The position numbers and the translations under genes are program-made. A DNA stretch of 64,000 nt, taken from positions 1 to 64,000 of the forward strand of contig JAMXLF010000019.1 in NCBI GenBank assembly GCA_024281055.1. The letters are read 5' to 3'. Below are positions 1 to 8,192 of this stretch, one piece after another. How positions within the stretch are numbered: position 1 is the first letter of the stretch; every line of letters starts with the position of its first letter. Under the pieces are notes generated by a model. The model did not search any database. It was not told the DNA's origin and saw only the letters and a list, made by a program, of their open reading frames with translations. Source of the DNA: Geobacteraceae bacterium. Lineage in GTDB: Bacteria > Desulfobacterota > Desulfuromonadia > Geobacterales > Geobacteraceae.

Positions 1-3000
1 ACAATCTGGGCACAGTCCGCCGGCGGTATCATCACCGTCACGAACGCTCTGCCTAACCCGGTAAAACTGACCTCGGCTTACGGCCAGGTTTTCGGGTCCT
101 ACTCCACCGCGGGTGGTGTTGCTCCGAATGTAACCGTAACGCCCAACCCCGGCTACTCGGTTAGCGGGACCACTACCTGCACGGGATCCATCGCCTCCGG
201 ATATGACCCGTCTACCGTGACCTGCGCTGAAGGGCAGTCGGTTCAGGCCCTGTTCGCCTACGTTCCGCAGGCTGCGGTCGTGACGGCTTCCGCCGGTGTT
301 GGCGGCCACGTGAACATGACGAAGCTCTCCAACATCTTCGTCGGCCAGAAGTTCGTCAGCGCCGTCACCTTCAAGTTCACCCCGCTCGCCGGCTACAGTG
401 TGACCGGCATTACCGGCATCCCTGCCGGCGCGATCGTGAACCCCCTCGGGGCGGACACCGCGGGTGGGGCAGTTAACCAGGTCGTGTCGGTCATCCTCCC
501 GGCCGGTTACACGCTCACCAACGTCCCCGTGAACCTTGCCGCTGGGTTCGGGACCACCCAAGCCGTCGCCAACGCCGGCGCGCCCCAGACCATCGTCGCT
601 CCCGCGTCGACGGCAACCCTGAACGGTTCCGCCAGCCTCAACGCAGTGAGCTACTCCTGGACCCAGACCAGCGGTCCCGTTGCGGCAACCCTTGCCACTC
701 CCACGGCTGCATCATGCGCCGTCAGCAACATGACCGCCCTGGGCACCTACATCTTCAAGCTGACCGTTAACGGCAGCGTGTACAAAACCACCAGCGTCAC
801 CGTGTCCAACTCGATCGCGGCTGCTGCCGCCACCGAGTGCGTGAACTGCCACGACGCCAACGGTATCGGCGGCGGCCTTGCTGCCGGCGGTATCTACGCC
901 AACTACACCAGCTCCATTCACGGCCAGAACACCCACTCCCTCTGCGCCATGTGCCATGTCGGCACCAACGCCGCCGGGCATCCCGGCACCGTCACGAAAA
1001 ACAGCGTCGATCCGTCCACGTTTACTGACAAAGCTGCCGGTGTCAACGGCACCCAGACCGCGGGGCAGATCTTCTGTACGGGCTGCCACAATGGTTCTCA
1101 TCCGATTCCGCACCTCTACCCGGGTGACACCAAAGGTACCACCTCTGCAAACTTCCACGTAACCTGTGCTGCCTGCCACACCGATGCGACCGGTAAAACC
1201 GCCGGCACTGGCGATGCCCACTCGATCCAGGGGCTGCCCGGTTGTATTAACTGCCATTCCGTAGCCCAGAAAAATGTTGCCGATGGGCTGGTCAATGACA
1301 ACAACGGCGTGCGCGCAATCACCACCGAGTTCGGCAAGTGGTCCCATCACGTTACCGGCACGACTCTCCAGGATGCTCACTGCGCCGCCTGCCACCTGGA
1401 AGGTAAAGCTTCCAACGGTGCCATCGTGGTTGACGGCACATACCACATGGTGGACAATAAAACCCACCTGCGTAACGCCGCAACCGACGCCGACATGCAG
1501 TGGAATCCGGCGGCTCCGAACCACTCCACCATGGACGCCTTCTGCATGAGCTGCCATAGCGCAACCGGTGCCACATCTACCCAGAGCGCAGCGATCCAGG
1601 CGATCATTGTCCCGGCCCCGGGTAAAACCGCTTCCGCCACCAACCCGTTCGGCGACACGATCTCCAACCAATACGACAAGCTGCAGCGTCCCGCAGTTGT
1701 GAACGTCAACGACCAGTTCAACGCTACCAACAACTCGCACCACGCTGTCAAAGGTCCGCGCTACTCCGGTCGGACCAGGCTGGCAGGCCCACGGCAGATT
1801 GCATCTCCGGCGACTTTCACCCAAAATTCTTCAGCCACTCTGCCCGGTGCACGTAACACCATTTATGACGCCGGCAAATTTAACCAGCTTTATGCCCCGC
1901 TCGCTGACAACGGTGGCGAAGCCGCTCCGCGCACCGGTTCGGCAACTCTTGGTGACGACTCCACCCTCCACTGCGGCGACTGCCACACCGTCGGCCAGTG
2001 GAAACCTGGCGTTGCCACCAACGCTCTTGGCGCCCTGAACACGGTCGCCATCGGCGCCCACGGCTCCAACAACGAGTACCTGCTCCGCAACGCTGCCGGT
2101 ACCGACCAGCATCATGTACCTCAGCAGTACAATGGTGGTAAAACTACGGCCACTTTGACCAGCTTGGCCACTGGCCAAAACTTCTCTGTAGCTTCGGGTA
2201 AGTACCTTTATGAGCCGGGCGCTCAGTACCTGGTCTGCTACAACTGCCACCAAATCAATAACTATGGTAATGGCAACTCCCACATAAGTGAGCAAACCAC
2301 CGAGACAAACTGCAACAGCTCGATCAATACCTTCGGCAACTACACGGCAACCGGAGCACAACGTTTGGCCAATAGGGCCACCATCGCCACATTCAACATG
2401 ACTACTGCCAACACTAACAGCAACATCTTCGGTATCCAGTGCGCCAACTGCCATAATAATGGCATAAGTGCTGGTAATATCTTTGGCGGTATCCACGGGT
2501 CTGCAGATCAAACCTACTTGGACGGCGCGGGTAATACCACTAAGCACGAGCGCTTCCTGCCGGGTCTGGGCAACGTCATGTACGCCCCGGGCACCAGAGG
2601 CGGCTTCACCGGTGGTACCACCGCCTACCAAAGTTACTCGTCAGCCGTTCAAAAGTCAGGTATTTCAACTGGTCAAAGGTTTAAGGGCTCCTATCCCTAC
2701 ACAACCGGTGGTGTGACCAACGACACGAACTGGGAGGAAAAATCACGTATTCCCGTCGGCGATGGCGTCACCAACTGGTCCCACAACCCCGGAGCAGCCG
2801 GCTGCTATACTATAAGTGCGCCTGACGACACTATGGAACCTTACAGTGCCGAAGGAAATGGCGTGCCGGCTGGGCCGCCAGCCTCCTTGGGCCTCACGGA
2901 TCCGAAAGGTAATGCTCTGTATGGAAACTGGGGTGGTTGCGCTGACCATTCTCAACAAACAGGGTCATCGGTTCGTCAACCCAGAAGTGGCGATACTTCT

Positions 3001-3021
3001 ATCCGCCCGGTAACGTACTAA
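1..3021 (+). CDS. Multiheme c-type cytochrome (10 visible hemes), 5' end outside window
   Basis: The reading frame is open from base 1, so the true start lies upstream and a GTG at 217 is only internal. The visible 1006 residues begin with beta-rich repeat-like modules (glycine/threonine/valine-rich, about residues 1-190), then a PKD/REJ-like stretch with a YSWTQTSGP signature (about 190-265). Ten CXXCH heme sites follow: CVNCH, CAMCH, CTGCH, CAACH, CINCH, CAACH, CMSCH, CGDCH, CYNCH and CANCH. The first lies at bases 838-852. CXXCH proteins of this size in Geobacter-like bacteria are periplasmic or outer-surface electron carriers, so a role in extracellular electron transfer is likely by family but not shown here. 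Distal ligand histidines are plentiful. The C-terminus ends in RPVTY. The N-terminal signal cannot be seen. Confidence 0.9.
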   Translation, partial: TIWAQSAGGIITVTNALPNPVKLTSAYGQVFGSYSTAGGVAPNVTVTPNPGYSVSGTTTCTGSIASGYDPSTVTCAEGQSVQALFAYVPQAAVVTASAGVGGHVNMTKLSNIFVGQKFVSAVTFKFTPLAGYSVTGITGIPAGAIVNPLGADTAGGAVNQVVSVILPAGYTLTNVPVNLAAGFGTTQAVANAGAPQTIVAPASTATLNGSASLNAVSYSWTQTSGPVAATLATPTAASCAVSNMTALGTYIFKLTVNGSVYKTTSVTVSNSIAAAAATECVNCHDANGIGGGLAAGGIYANYTSSIHGQNTHSLCAMCHVGTNAAGHPGTVTKNSVDPSTFTDKAAGVNGTQTAGQIFCTGCHNGSHPIPHLYPGDTKGTTSANFHVTCAACHTDATGKTAGTGDAHSIQGLPGCINCHSVAQKNVADGLVNDNNGVRAITTEFGKWSHHVTGTTLQDAHCAACHLEGKASNGAIVVDGTYHMVDNKTHLRNAATDADMQWNPAAPNHSTMDAFCMSCHSATGATSTQSAAIQAIIVPAPGKTASATNPFGDTISNQYDKLQRPAVVNVNDQFNATNNSHHAVKGPRYSGRTRLAGPRQIASPATFTQNSSATLPGARNTIYDAGKFNQLYAPLADNGGEAAPRTGSATLGDDSTLHCGDCHTVGQWKPGVATNALGALNTVAIGAHGSNNEYLLRNAAGTDQHHVPQQYNGGKTTATLTSLATGQNFSVASGKYLYEPGAQYLVCYNCHQINNYGNGNSHISEQTTETNCNSSINTFGNYTATGAQRLANRATIATFNMTTANTNSNIFGIQCANCHNNGISAGNIFGGIHGSADQTYLDGAGNTTKHERFLPGLGNVMYAPGTRGGFTGGTTAYQSYSSAVQKSGISTGQRFKGSYPYTTGGVTNDTNWEEKSRIPVGDGVTNWSHNPGAAGCYTISAPDDTMEPYSAEGNGVPAGPPASLGLTDPKGNALYGNWGGCADHSQQTGSSVRQPRSGDTSIRPVTY

Positions 3022-3033
3022 TTATTTGTTATC

Positions 3034-3059
3034 GTGGAGAGGGGGCACCCCCTCTCCAC
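3034..3059 (+). terminator. Perfect 12-bp hairpin after the cytochrome gene
   Basis: GTGGAGAGGGGG is followed two bases later by its exact reverse complement, and then by TCTTTT. It lies 12 bases after the cytochrome stop codon and 30 bases before the next start. It may be a full intrinsic terminator or a partial attenuator that lowers expression of the small downstream gene. Confidence 0.75.
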
Positions 3060-3088
3060 TCTTTTCAGTTCCTTAGCAGAGGTCGTCT

Positions 3089-3406
3089 ATGAGCAAGATT
3101 GTAAGGATTTTAAACATTATCCTGGTGCTTGCTGTCTTACCCCATATGGCTCATGCCGGACACGGGACAATCCGTGAAACCGATACTCAAATTATTGTCG
3201 AATATGAAGGGGATGCTGATGAAGTAATTGCCGCCAAGAGTACTAAAGAAAAAGAGGAAAAGTTGAAGGAGCAGGAACAGAAAATTAAAGAACAGGAAGA
3301 GAAATTTAAAGAGCAGGAAGTTGAGAGGATAAAAAAATTATCTGAAAATCATGTCAAAGAGATAGAAAAGAGAAGAGCAAAATACAAAGAAGGATACGAA
3401 GATTAG
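3089..3406 (+). CDS. Small secreted coiled-coil protein
   Basis: The 105-aa product has a signal peptide (residues 1-23, hydrophobic core ILNIILVLAVLP, cleavage after AHA) and then about 30 residues of mixed sequence. From about residue 48 it is a highly charged Lys/Glu helix with repeated KEQEQK/KEQEEK heptads, typical of a coiled coil. It lies 67 bases after the decaheme cytochrome and beyond the hairpin at 3034, so it could be a low-level partner in the same transcript. The low-complexity helix makes homology calls unreliable and I recognise no family. A role as a periplasmic spacer or cytochrome-associated protein is a guess. Confidence 0.65.
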   Translation: MSKIVRILNIILVLAVLPHMAHAGHGTIRETDTQIIVEYEGDADEVIAAKSTKEKEEKLKEQEQKIKEQEEKFKEQEVERIKKLSENHVKEIEKRRAKYKEGYED

Positions 3407-4071
3407 TTTGGATAATAGAGGTCCTGCCTTTTACCATTTCTACACACAAGCTTGTGAATTTACCCTAGCAATGAATTGAGGGGCTGCGCCTCCGCCGTTT
3501 TCTCCGGTTCGCTATTAGATGTCGGACAGCGTGTCGCCAGCATTTCAAGTGTTTCGTCCCTCCGCCCCCCCAAATTCCAGCCTAGAGCTATGTCTCATCA
3601 AATCCAGCAAGAGTTCCATTCCTCGGGCGGTCTTCATGCACGTTGTGGCTCTGTTCTCATATGTGTTCTCCAACGGGTCTGATAGATTCAGCATTAGCAA
3701 CTTTTTCCGGTGCCAGAGGGCTTTGTGTCCCTGTATGGTTTCGCCGTTCACCGGTGCCTTCGCAATATCGGTGGCATTTGTCGCGGCGACATCTTCCGTT
3801 TCAGGAAATTCTTTTTCTCTCGCCCAAAACAGATGGAGACTCCATTGCCGATGAGTACATGCCCCACTTCCACGAGCCAAGTCCTCTTTACTGCAGGGGC
3901 AGTGGCAATTGTGATCCCTGAAAGGTCATCGTTCCAGATTTTACCTGAATCTGCCATATGAATCCTTTCCTGTCCAGACCATTTGGGAGTCAGAGGCAAA
4001 AGTCGGAATCGATGGGCTTGAATATCTTGAACTCGCTTTGCAGCCAGCCTAAAGGTGATATTTCGATAAAT
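3407..4071. other. Gene-poor spacer, possible decayed minus-strand gene
   Basis: No convincing intact gene is present. On the minus strand two ORFs in different frames (about 3748-3999 and 3545-3880) follow each other and could be one gene split by a frameshift near 3800. Neither half resembles a family I know. Their overlap carries the same bases in both frames (FGREKK versus WAREKE). I would treat this as intergenic, perhaps with a relic. Confidence 0.3.
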
Positions 4072-5286
4072 TTATGTACTAAATGTTGTGGCCTCGTCGG
4101 TTAGCGGTACCACACGGATCGCAGGCCTATCCAACCAGGTCAACGCCCCCCCGGTCAAAACGCACACTCCAGCAAGTTCCAAGGAGAGGCCAAACCCGCC
4201 ACCCCCTTGCGCCAACCATCCTGCGCATATCGGTCCCAGAACCTGGCCGAGAGCAAAGGCGGCAGTCATAATAATGGCAGAACGGGACTGGTTGACGCCA
4301 CTTCGGCTTGCCCCCTCGGCCATGGAGAGGGCCGTAATCCCAACGAAGGTACCTCCGAAAGCCGCTGCGGAGAGGAGAATCCCGATTGGCCCGTCAGCCA
4401 TTTTGCTGAGAAAAAGGCTCGCTGCCTGAAGAAGGTAGGCGGCCGTTGTGGCAAGACGCCACCCGAAGCGGCGTGAAATCAACTGCCAAAGGGCCGTCGA
4501 GGGAGCGGCGCTTAAACCCACAGTGATCCAGCTTGCCGCCCCCCAGCCTGCCATCCCTGGTGTATGTGTTACGATAGCGACTAAAAAGGTTGCTGTCACG
4601 ATGTACCCAAGCCCCTCCAGGAAGTACGCTGCTGTCAGAAGTCCAATCCCCGAGCGGGCTGAGGTGACCGTGGCAGTGGAGGAGCTTCCCGGAGGTATTT
4701 CGGCCAACAGCTTCCAACTAGTCATGGAAAGAATCGCTGAGACAGCCCCCAGTCCGAACCAACCTCCTCTCCAGCCATAAAGAGTATCCAAGAGTGGAGT
4801 AAGCGCACCGGTGCACGCGATGCCGAAGCCGACACCGCTGAAAACCAGTGGGGATTGGCTGCTCCTTCCCGAGCGGGAGAGGTGCGAGATCACCAGTCCT
4901 GCAACAGAGACGAAGGCGATTGAACTCGCCATCCCGCCTACGAATCGCAGGACGCTCCACCAAATGGGAGATGATGTGAGTCCCATGGCAACAGTTGTCG
5001 CACAACTGACGGCCAATGATGTCGGACAGAGTGCGCGGGAACGGCGTAACGGAACAAACACAAATAACAACACCGTTCCGGCAAGATATCCAACGTAGTT
5101 CCAGGATGCGATCTGTCCAGCCATCAGGGGGCCGAGTCCTGTGTCTCGTTGCATGGTTGGAAGGATCGGGGTGTAGGCGAACCTGCCAATCCCCATCGCA
5201 ACCACTAGCCCCAGTATACCTCCCAGCAATACCCTCCAAGGAGAAGCTTCACGTCTATCGGTGACCGTTTCGAGCATTGTATCCAT
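4072..5286 (-). CDS. YbfB/YjiJ-type MFS transporter
   Basis: This is a 404-aa inner-membrane protein with about 12 hydrophobic segments. After a short cytoplasmic tail comes a first helix of the YbfB/YjiJ (MFS_4) type, with GIGRFAYTPILPTMQ at about residues 38-52, the hallmark of this subgroup. Family members are proton-coupled exporters or importers of uncertain substrate. The ATG at 5286 has an AAGGGAG ribosome site. It is divergent from a LysR regulator (5384) with overlapping promoters between them, the usual arrangement for a transporter controlled by the adjacent LysR protein. Substrate is unknown. Confidence 0.88.
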   Translation of the reverse strand: MDTMLETVTDRREASPWRVLLGGILGLVVAMGIGRFAYTPILPTMQRDTGLGPLMAGQIASWNYVGYLAGTVLLFVFVPLRRSRALCPTSLAVSCATTVAMGLTSSPIWWSVLRFVGGMASSIAFVSVAGLVISHLSRSGRSSQSPLVFSGVGFGIACTGALTPLLDTLYGWRGGWFGLGAVSAILSMTSWKLLAEIPPGSSSTATVTSARSGIGLLTAAYFLEGLGYIVTATFLVAIVTHTPGMAGWGAASWITVGLSAAPSTALWQLISRRFGWRLATTAAYLLQAASLFLSKMADGPIGILLSAAAFGGTFVGITALSMAEGASRSGVNQSRSAIIMTAAFALGQVLGPICAGWLAQGGGGFGLSLELAGVCVLTGGALTWLDRPAIRVVPLTDEATTFST

Positions 5287-5314
5287 CGCTCCCTTCCTGG
5301 TTATAATCTATCTC

Positions 5315-5351
5315 TTGAATTGATCATAAGACTTACGATATATTATTACAA
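5315..5351. promoter_or_regulatory. Overlapping divergent promoters, MFS / LysR
   Basis: On the minus strand TTGTAA (5351-5346), 17 bases, then TATGAT (5328-5323) points at the MFS gene. On the plus strand TTGAAT (5315-5320), 18 bases, then TATATT (5339-5344) points at the LysR gene. The two overlap, so transcription should be mutually exclusive and open to control by one bound regulator. Read by eye from consensus matches. Confidence 0.45.
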
Positions 5352-5372
5352 ATGAAACATTTTAATACGAGG

Positions 5373-5389
5373 TATCATAAAATATGATA
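5373..5389. promoter_or_regulatory. LysR-type box overlapping the regulator's start codon
   Basis: The inverted repeat TATCAT-AAAAT-ATGATA fits the LysR T-N11-A rule (ATC-N9-GAT). Its right arm contains the ATG of the LysR gene itself at 5384. This position suits negative autoregulation. Binding is inferred only from the motif. Confidence 0.45.
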
Positions 5390-6241
5390 TTTGATCTAAA
5401 TGACCTACGGATCTTTTCAGCAGTCGCTGAGGAAGCAAGCATCTCCAAGGCTGCCGAAAAACTGAACTATGTGCAGTCCAATGTGACGACGCGGATTCGT
5501 CAGTTGGAGGACAGACTTGGGGTCTCGCTCTTCAACCGTCAAAGTCGGGGAGTTAGCCTCACATCGGCGGGACGGCAGTTGCAGGACTACGCCATCAGAA
5601 TTCTGGCTCTTGCTGCGGAAGCCGAACGGGCTGTGCAGGAGCGTGAGGCACCAGCGGGTACGCTGTCGATCGGCTCCATGGAGACCACTGCAGCGATTCG
5701 CCTGCCGGAGCTTTTGGCCAACTATCACCAATCGTTTCCAGACGTGGAGCTGCAGGTTGTCACTGGAACCAGTGAAGAACTTCTTGCACGGGTCATTGCC
5801 TACAAGCTCGATGCCGCCCTGGTCGGTGGGGCAGTCGAACACCCGGAACTGGAAAGTGAGCAGGTCTTTCAAGAGGAACTGGTCCTTGCCGTTCCAACTG
5901 GAACGGACCTGGACACGCTCCGGAAACGGACCGTTCTGGTTTTCAGGCGCGGTTGTTCCTACCGCGCACGGCTCGAGCAGTGGCTCCGCGACGAAGGCTT
6001 GGTACCCTTTCAGGTGATGGAGTTTGGCACCGTGGAGGGGATCATTGGCTGTGTTCGAGCCGGTATGGGAATAGCGCTTCTTCCACGGGGGGTGTTTCGA
6101 AACGAGATGGGGTTGGAACTTCGCTCCCTGCCGACAACAGTCGCCCACATAACGACTTTCCTCGTTCGGCGACGCAATACGATGGTCACCAGGGCACTGG
6201 CGGAGCTTAGAAAGCTTTTGCTGCAGCAGGAAAAGATATGA
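5384..6241 (+). CDS. LysR-family transcriptional regulator
   Basis: The 285-aa protein has an N-terminal winged helix-turn-helix (residues about 4-63, with SISKAAEKLNYVQSNVTTRI and the DRLGVSLFNRQSRG wing). A linker helix and a periplasmic-binding-protein-like effector domain (about 90-285) follow. Length is normal for the family. The start at 5384 has a GAGG site ten bases upstream and begins directly inside a LysR-type palindrome. It very likely controls the divergent MFS gene. The effector is unknown. Confidence 0.92.
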   Translation: MIFDLNDLRIFSAVAEEASISKAAEKLNYVQSNVTTRIRQLEDRLGVSLFNRQSRGVSLTSAGRQLQDYAIRILALAAEAERAVQEREAPAGTLSIGSMETTAAIRLPELLANYHQSFPDVELQVVTGTSEELLARVIAYKLDAALVGGAVEHPELESEQVFQEELVLAVPTGTDLDTLRKRTVLVFRRGCSYRARLEQWLRDEGLVPFQVMEFGTVEGIIGCVRAGMGIALLPRGVFRNEMGLELRSLPTTVAHITTFLVRRRNTMVTRALAELRKLLLQQEKI

Positions 6242-6413
6242 CGCTGGTCATAAAACCATCCTTTTTCATTCGTATGAGTAAGCGTGACCTTCCCTCAGAG
6301 ATGCCCACCCCTCTCCTGAAGCCACGCCCAGTGCAATGTCTCATCAAATTATGTAAATTCTCACTGAAAGTTGTTGTATCTTCCACGTCGTCGTCGGCGA
6401 AGACGGGTTCATA

Positions 6414-6457
6414 ATCATTATACATATTGACAGCATACTGACTATACGTATAATGAT
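6414..6457. promoter_or_regulatory. Inverted-repeat operator for the MarR/efflux operon
   Basis: ATCATTATAC (6414-6423) and its exact reverse complement GTATAATGAT (6448-6457) flank the -35 region. The match extends to 15 bases per arm with two mismatches. The right arm covers the -10 box and also contains the self-complementary TATACGTATA (6443-6452). This is a good candidate for MarR autorepression. Confidence 0.6.
6427..6454 (+). promoter_or_regulatory. Consensus sigma-70 promoter of the efflux operon
   Basis: TTGACA (6427-6432), a 16-base spacer, then TATAAT (6449-6454): both boxes match consensus perfectly. The start codon of the MarR gene follows 23 bases after the -10, with a GGAGG site at 6467-6471. 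A promoter this strong is expected to need a repressor, in line with the overlapping inverted repeat. Confidence 0.8.
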
Positions 6458-6477
6458 CATGTTTATGGAGGCCCTTC

Positions 6478-6891
6478 ATGTTTGATATCGAAAACAGCAT
6501 CGGGTTCCTGCTGGCAAAGGTCCACCAGCGGGGATTTGCCCTCTTCAAGGAACAGCTCGACAGGTATGCCCTGACTCCTCCGCAATTCTCTGTCCTTGCC
6601 TTTTTGTGGCAGGAGGACGGACTCTCCCAGGCTGACCTGTCGTCGAAAACCCAGATTGACCGCACTACGATCGGGGGGTTGATCGACCGTCTGGAAAAGG
6701 ACGGGCTGGTCGCCCGCCTGCCCCATCCCGACGACCGCCGCGCTTACCGGATATGTCTCACAACTCGGGGGAAGTCTCTGGAAAATGAGCTCTGTGAACT
6801 CGCCCACACCGTTCAGGAAAGATTCATCGCCAGGATTTCCCTTGAGGAGCGCGCCATTCTACTGCAACTGCTTCAGAAACTGCGAAGCTGA
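6478..6891 (+). CDS. MarR-family repressor
   Basis: The 137-aa winged-helix regulator has a dimerisation helix at the N-terminus. Recognition helix region: LSQADLSSKTQIDRTTIGGL (about residues 49-68). Wing: DGLVARLPHPDDRRAYRICLT (about 76-96, split here as DGLVARLPHP and DDRRAYRICLT). MarR proteins typically repress multidrug efflux genes and are released by phenolic or other small ligands. It is the first gene of an operon with TolC-, HlyD- and DHA2-type efflux genes. The inverted repeat over its own promoter suggests autorepression of the whole operon. Confidence 0.92.
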   Translation: MFDIENSIGFLLAKVHQRGFALFKEQLDRYALTPPQFSVLAFLWQEDGLSQADLSSKTQIDRTTIGGLIDRLEKDGLVARLPHPDDRRAYRICLTTRGKSLENELCELAHTVQERFIARISLEERAILLQLLQKLRS

Positions 6892-6904
6892 ATCGGGGTA
6901 ATAT

Positions 6905-8173
6905 ATGAAAACTGCTCACTGTCTTTTGGTCTTCCTGATGTGCTATTCGGCCGCAACTGCATTGGCAGCGCCACTGACACTCAGCGATTGTCTGAAAAAG
7001 GCCGCCAGAGACAACTATACACTGAAAGTTTCAGCTTACGACGAGAGGATCGCCGAGGAAACCGTGACCGTCAGCCGGAGCGGCTTCCTCCCGCGAATAG
7101 ATTTCCAGGGTGGGTACACTGCGCAGCAGGCACCCCAGGCAATCGCTCTGGACGGTCGGACGATCGAAACCCAAGACGCCGATTTCGGTTTTTTCAACGC
7201 GTCGCTCTACCAGATGCTCTACGATTTCGGCCGCACGAGCGCCCTAACCAAGCGGGCTACAGCGGCCAAAGAAGCCGCAGCCCTCAGCTATACCGGACTG
7301 GAAAAAGATGTCTTCCTCAAGGTCGTAACCGCCTACTTCGGCATCATGGAGGCACAAAAACTCCTGGATGCTGCCGAGGAAGAAGTTGTCCAGATGACGG
7401 ACCACCTGCGGGTCGCCAAGAACCTCTTCGAACAGGGGGTAGTCACCCGCAACGATCTGCTCCAGGCCGAGGTGAGACTTGCCGGCAGCAAACAGCGACG
7501 ACTCGAGGCCGCCAACCGTCTCGACAATACCTGGCTCACGCTGAACTTCCTTACCGGCAGCAAACCCGACTTCAGGGGCGAACTCGACCGGGAGACCACC
7601 ATGGGCATTGCGGAGCCGCCCGCAGATGTGAATAAGGAGATCATGTCGCGCGCGGAAATACAGGCTCAGCAGAAGGTTGTGGAAGAAAGCAACCAGGATG
7701 TGGCAGCGAGCAGGTCTGCGTATTTTCCCGAACTGTTCGCGAAGCTGAGCGTCGATTACGTGCAGAACAACATGGTAAAGGAGCAGGCTATCATGGCCGC
7801 GACAGTCGGATTGAAGATTAATCTTTTCGACGGTCTGGCCACCACCGCCCGCTACCGGCAGGCGGTAAAGAACCGGTCCCGCAACGAGGAGCTTCTGCGC
7901 AGCATGGAAGAGGAAATGCTCCTCGATTACCGGACTGCAGCCAACGATGCCAGGGTTGCCCGGGAGCGAATCTCCGTAACTGAACAGGCGATCCGGCAGG
8001 GAGAGGAGAACCTGCGCATCAACAAAGACCGCTACCAGGAGCAGGTTGGTACCGCCACGGATGTCATCGATGCCCAGACGCTGCTCACCCAGACCCGCAC
8101 CGATAACTCACGGGCCGTCTTCGACTACCAGGTGGCAATAACCCGGGTCAAACGGGCGCTCGGTCAGCTTTAA
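6905..8173 (+). CDS. TolC-family outer-membrane efflux channel
   Basis: The 422-aa protein has a signal peptide (residues 1-22, cleavage after ALAAP-type site). Two outer-membrane-efflux repeats follow, with long coiled-coil helices (about 30-215 and 235-420). Characteristic positions include LSDCLKKAARDNYTLKVS near the N-terminus and a YRQAVKNRSRNEELL helix in the second repeat. Trimeric TolC proteins form the outer-membrane duct of tripartite pumps. It starts 13 bases after the MarR gene and is followed 19 bases later by the adaptor gene, so it is cotranscribed with them. Confidence 0.93.
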   Translation: MKTAHCLLVFLMCYSAATALAAPLTLSDCLKKAARDNYTLKVSAYDERIAEETVTVSRSGFLPRIDFQGGYTAQQAPQAIALDGRTIETQDADFGFFNASLYQMLYDFGRTSALTKRATAAKEAAALSYTGLEKDVFLKVVTAYFGIMEAQKLLDAAEEEVVQMTDHLRVAKNLFEQGVVTRNDLLQAEVRLAGSKQRRLEAANRLDNTWLTLNFLTGSKPDFRGELDRETTMGIAEPPADVNKEIMSRAEIQAQQKVVEESNQDVAASRSAYFPELFAKLSVDYVQNNMVKEQAIMAATVGLKINLFDGLATTARYRQAVKNRSRNEELLRSMEEEMLLDYRTAANDARVARERISVTEQAIRQGEENLRINKDRYQEQVGTATDVIDAQTLLTQTRTDNSRAVFDYQVAITRVKRALGQL

Positions 8174-8192
8174 CACACAGCCAGGAGAAAAG

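Noticed and set aside
712-1824. 370-codon open frame on the minus strand inside the cytochrome gene
   Set aside because: It is antisense to a CXXCH-rich coding frame; composition and lack of a ribosome site mark it as a shadow of GC-rich coding DNA.
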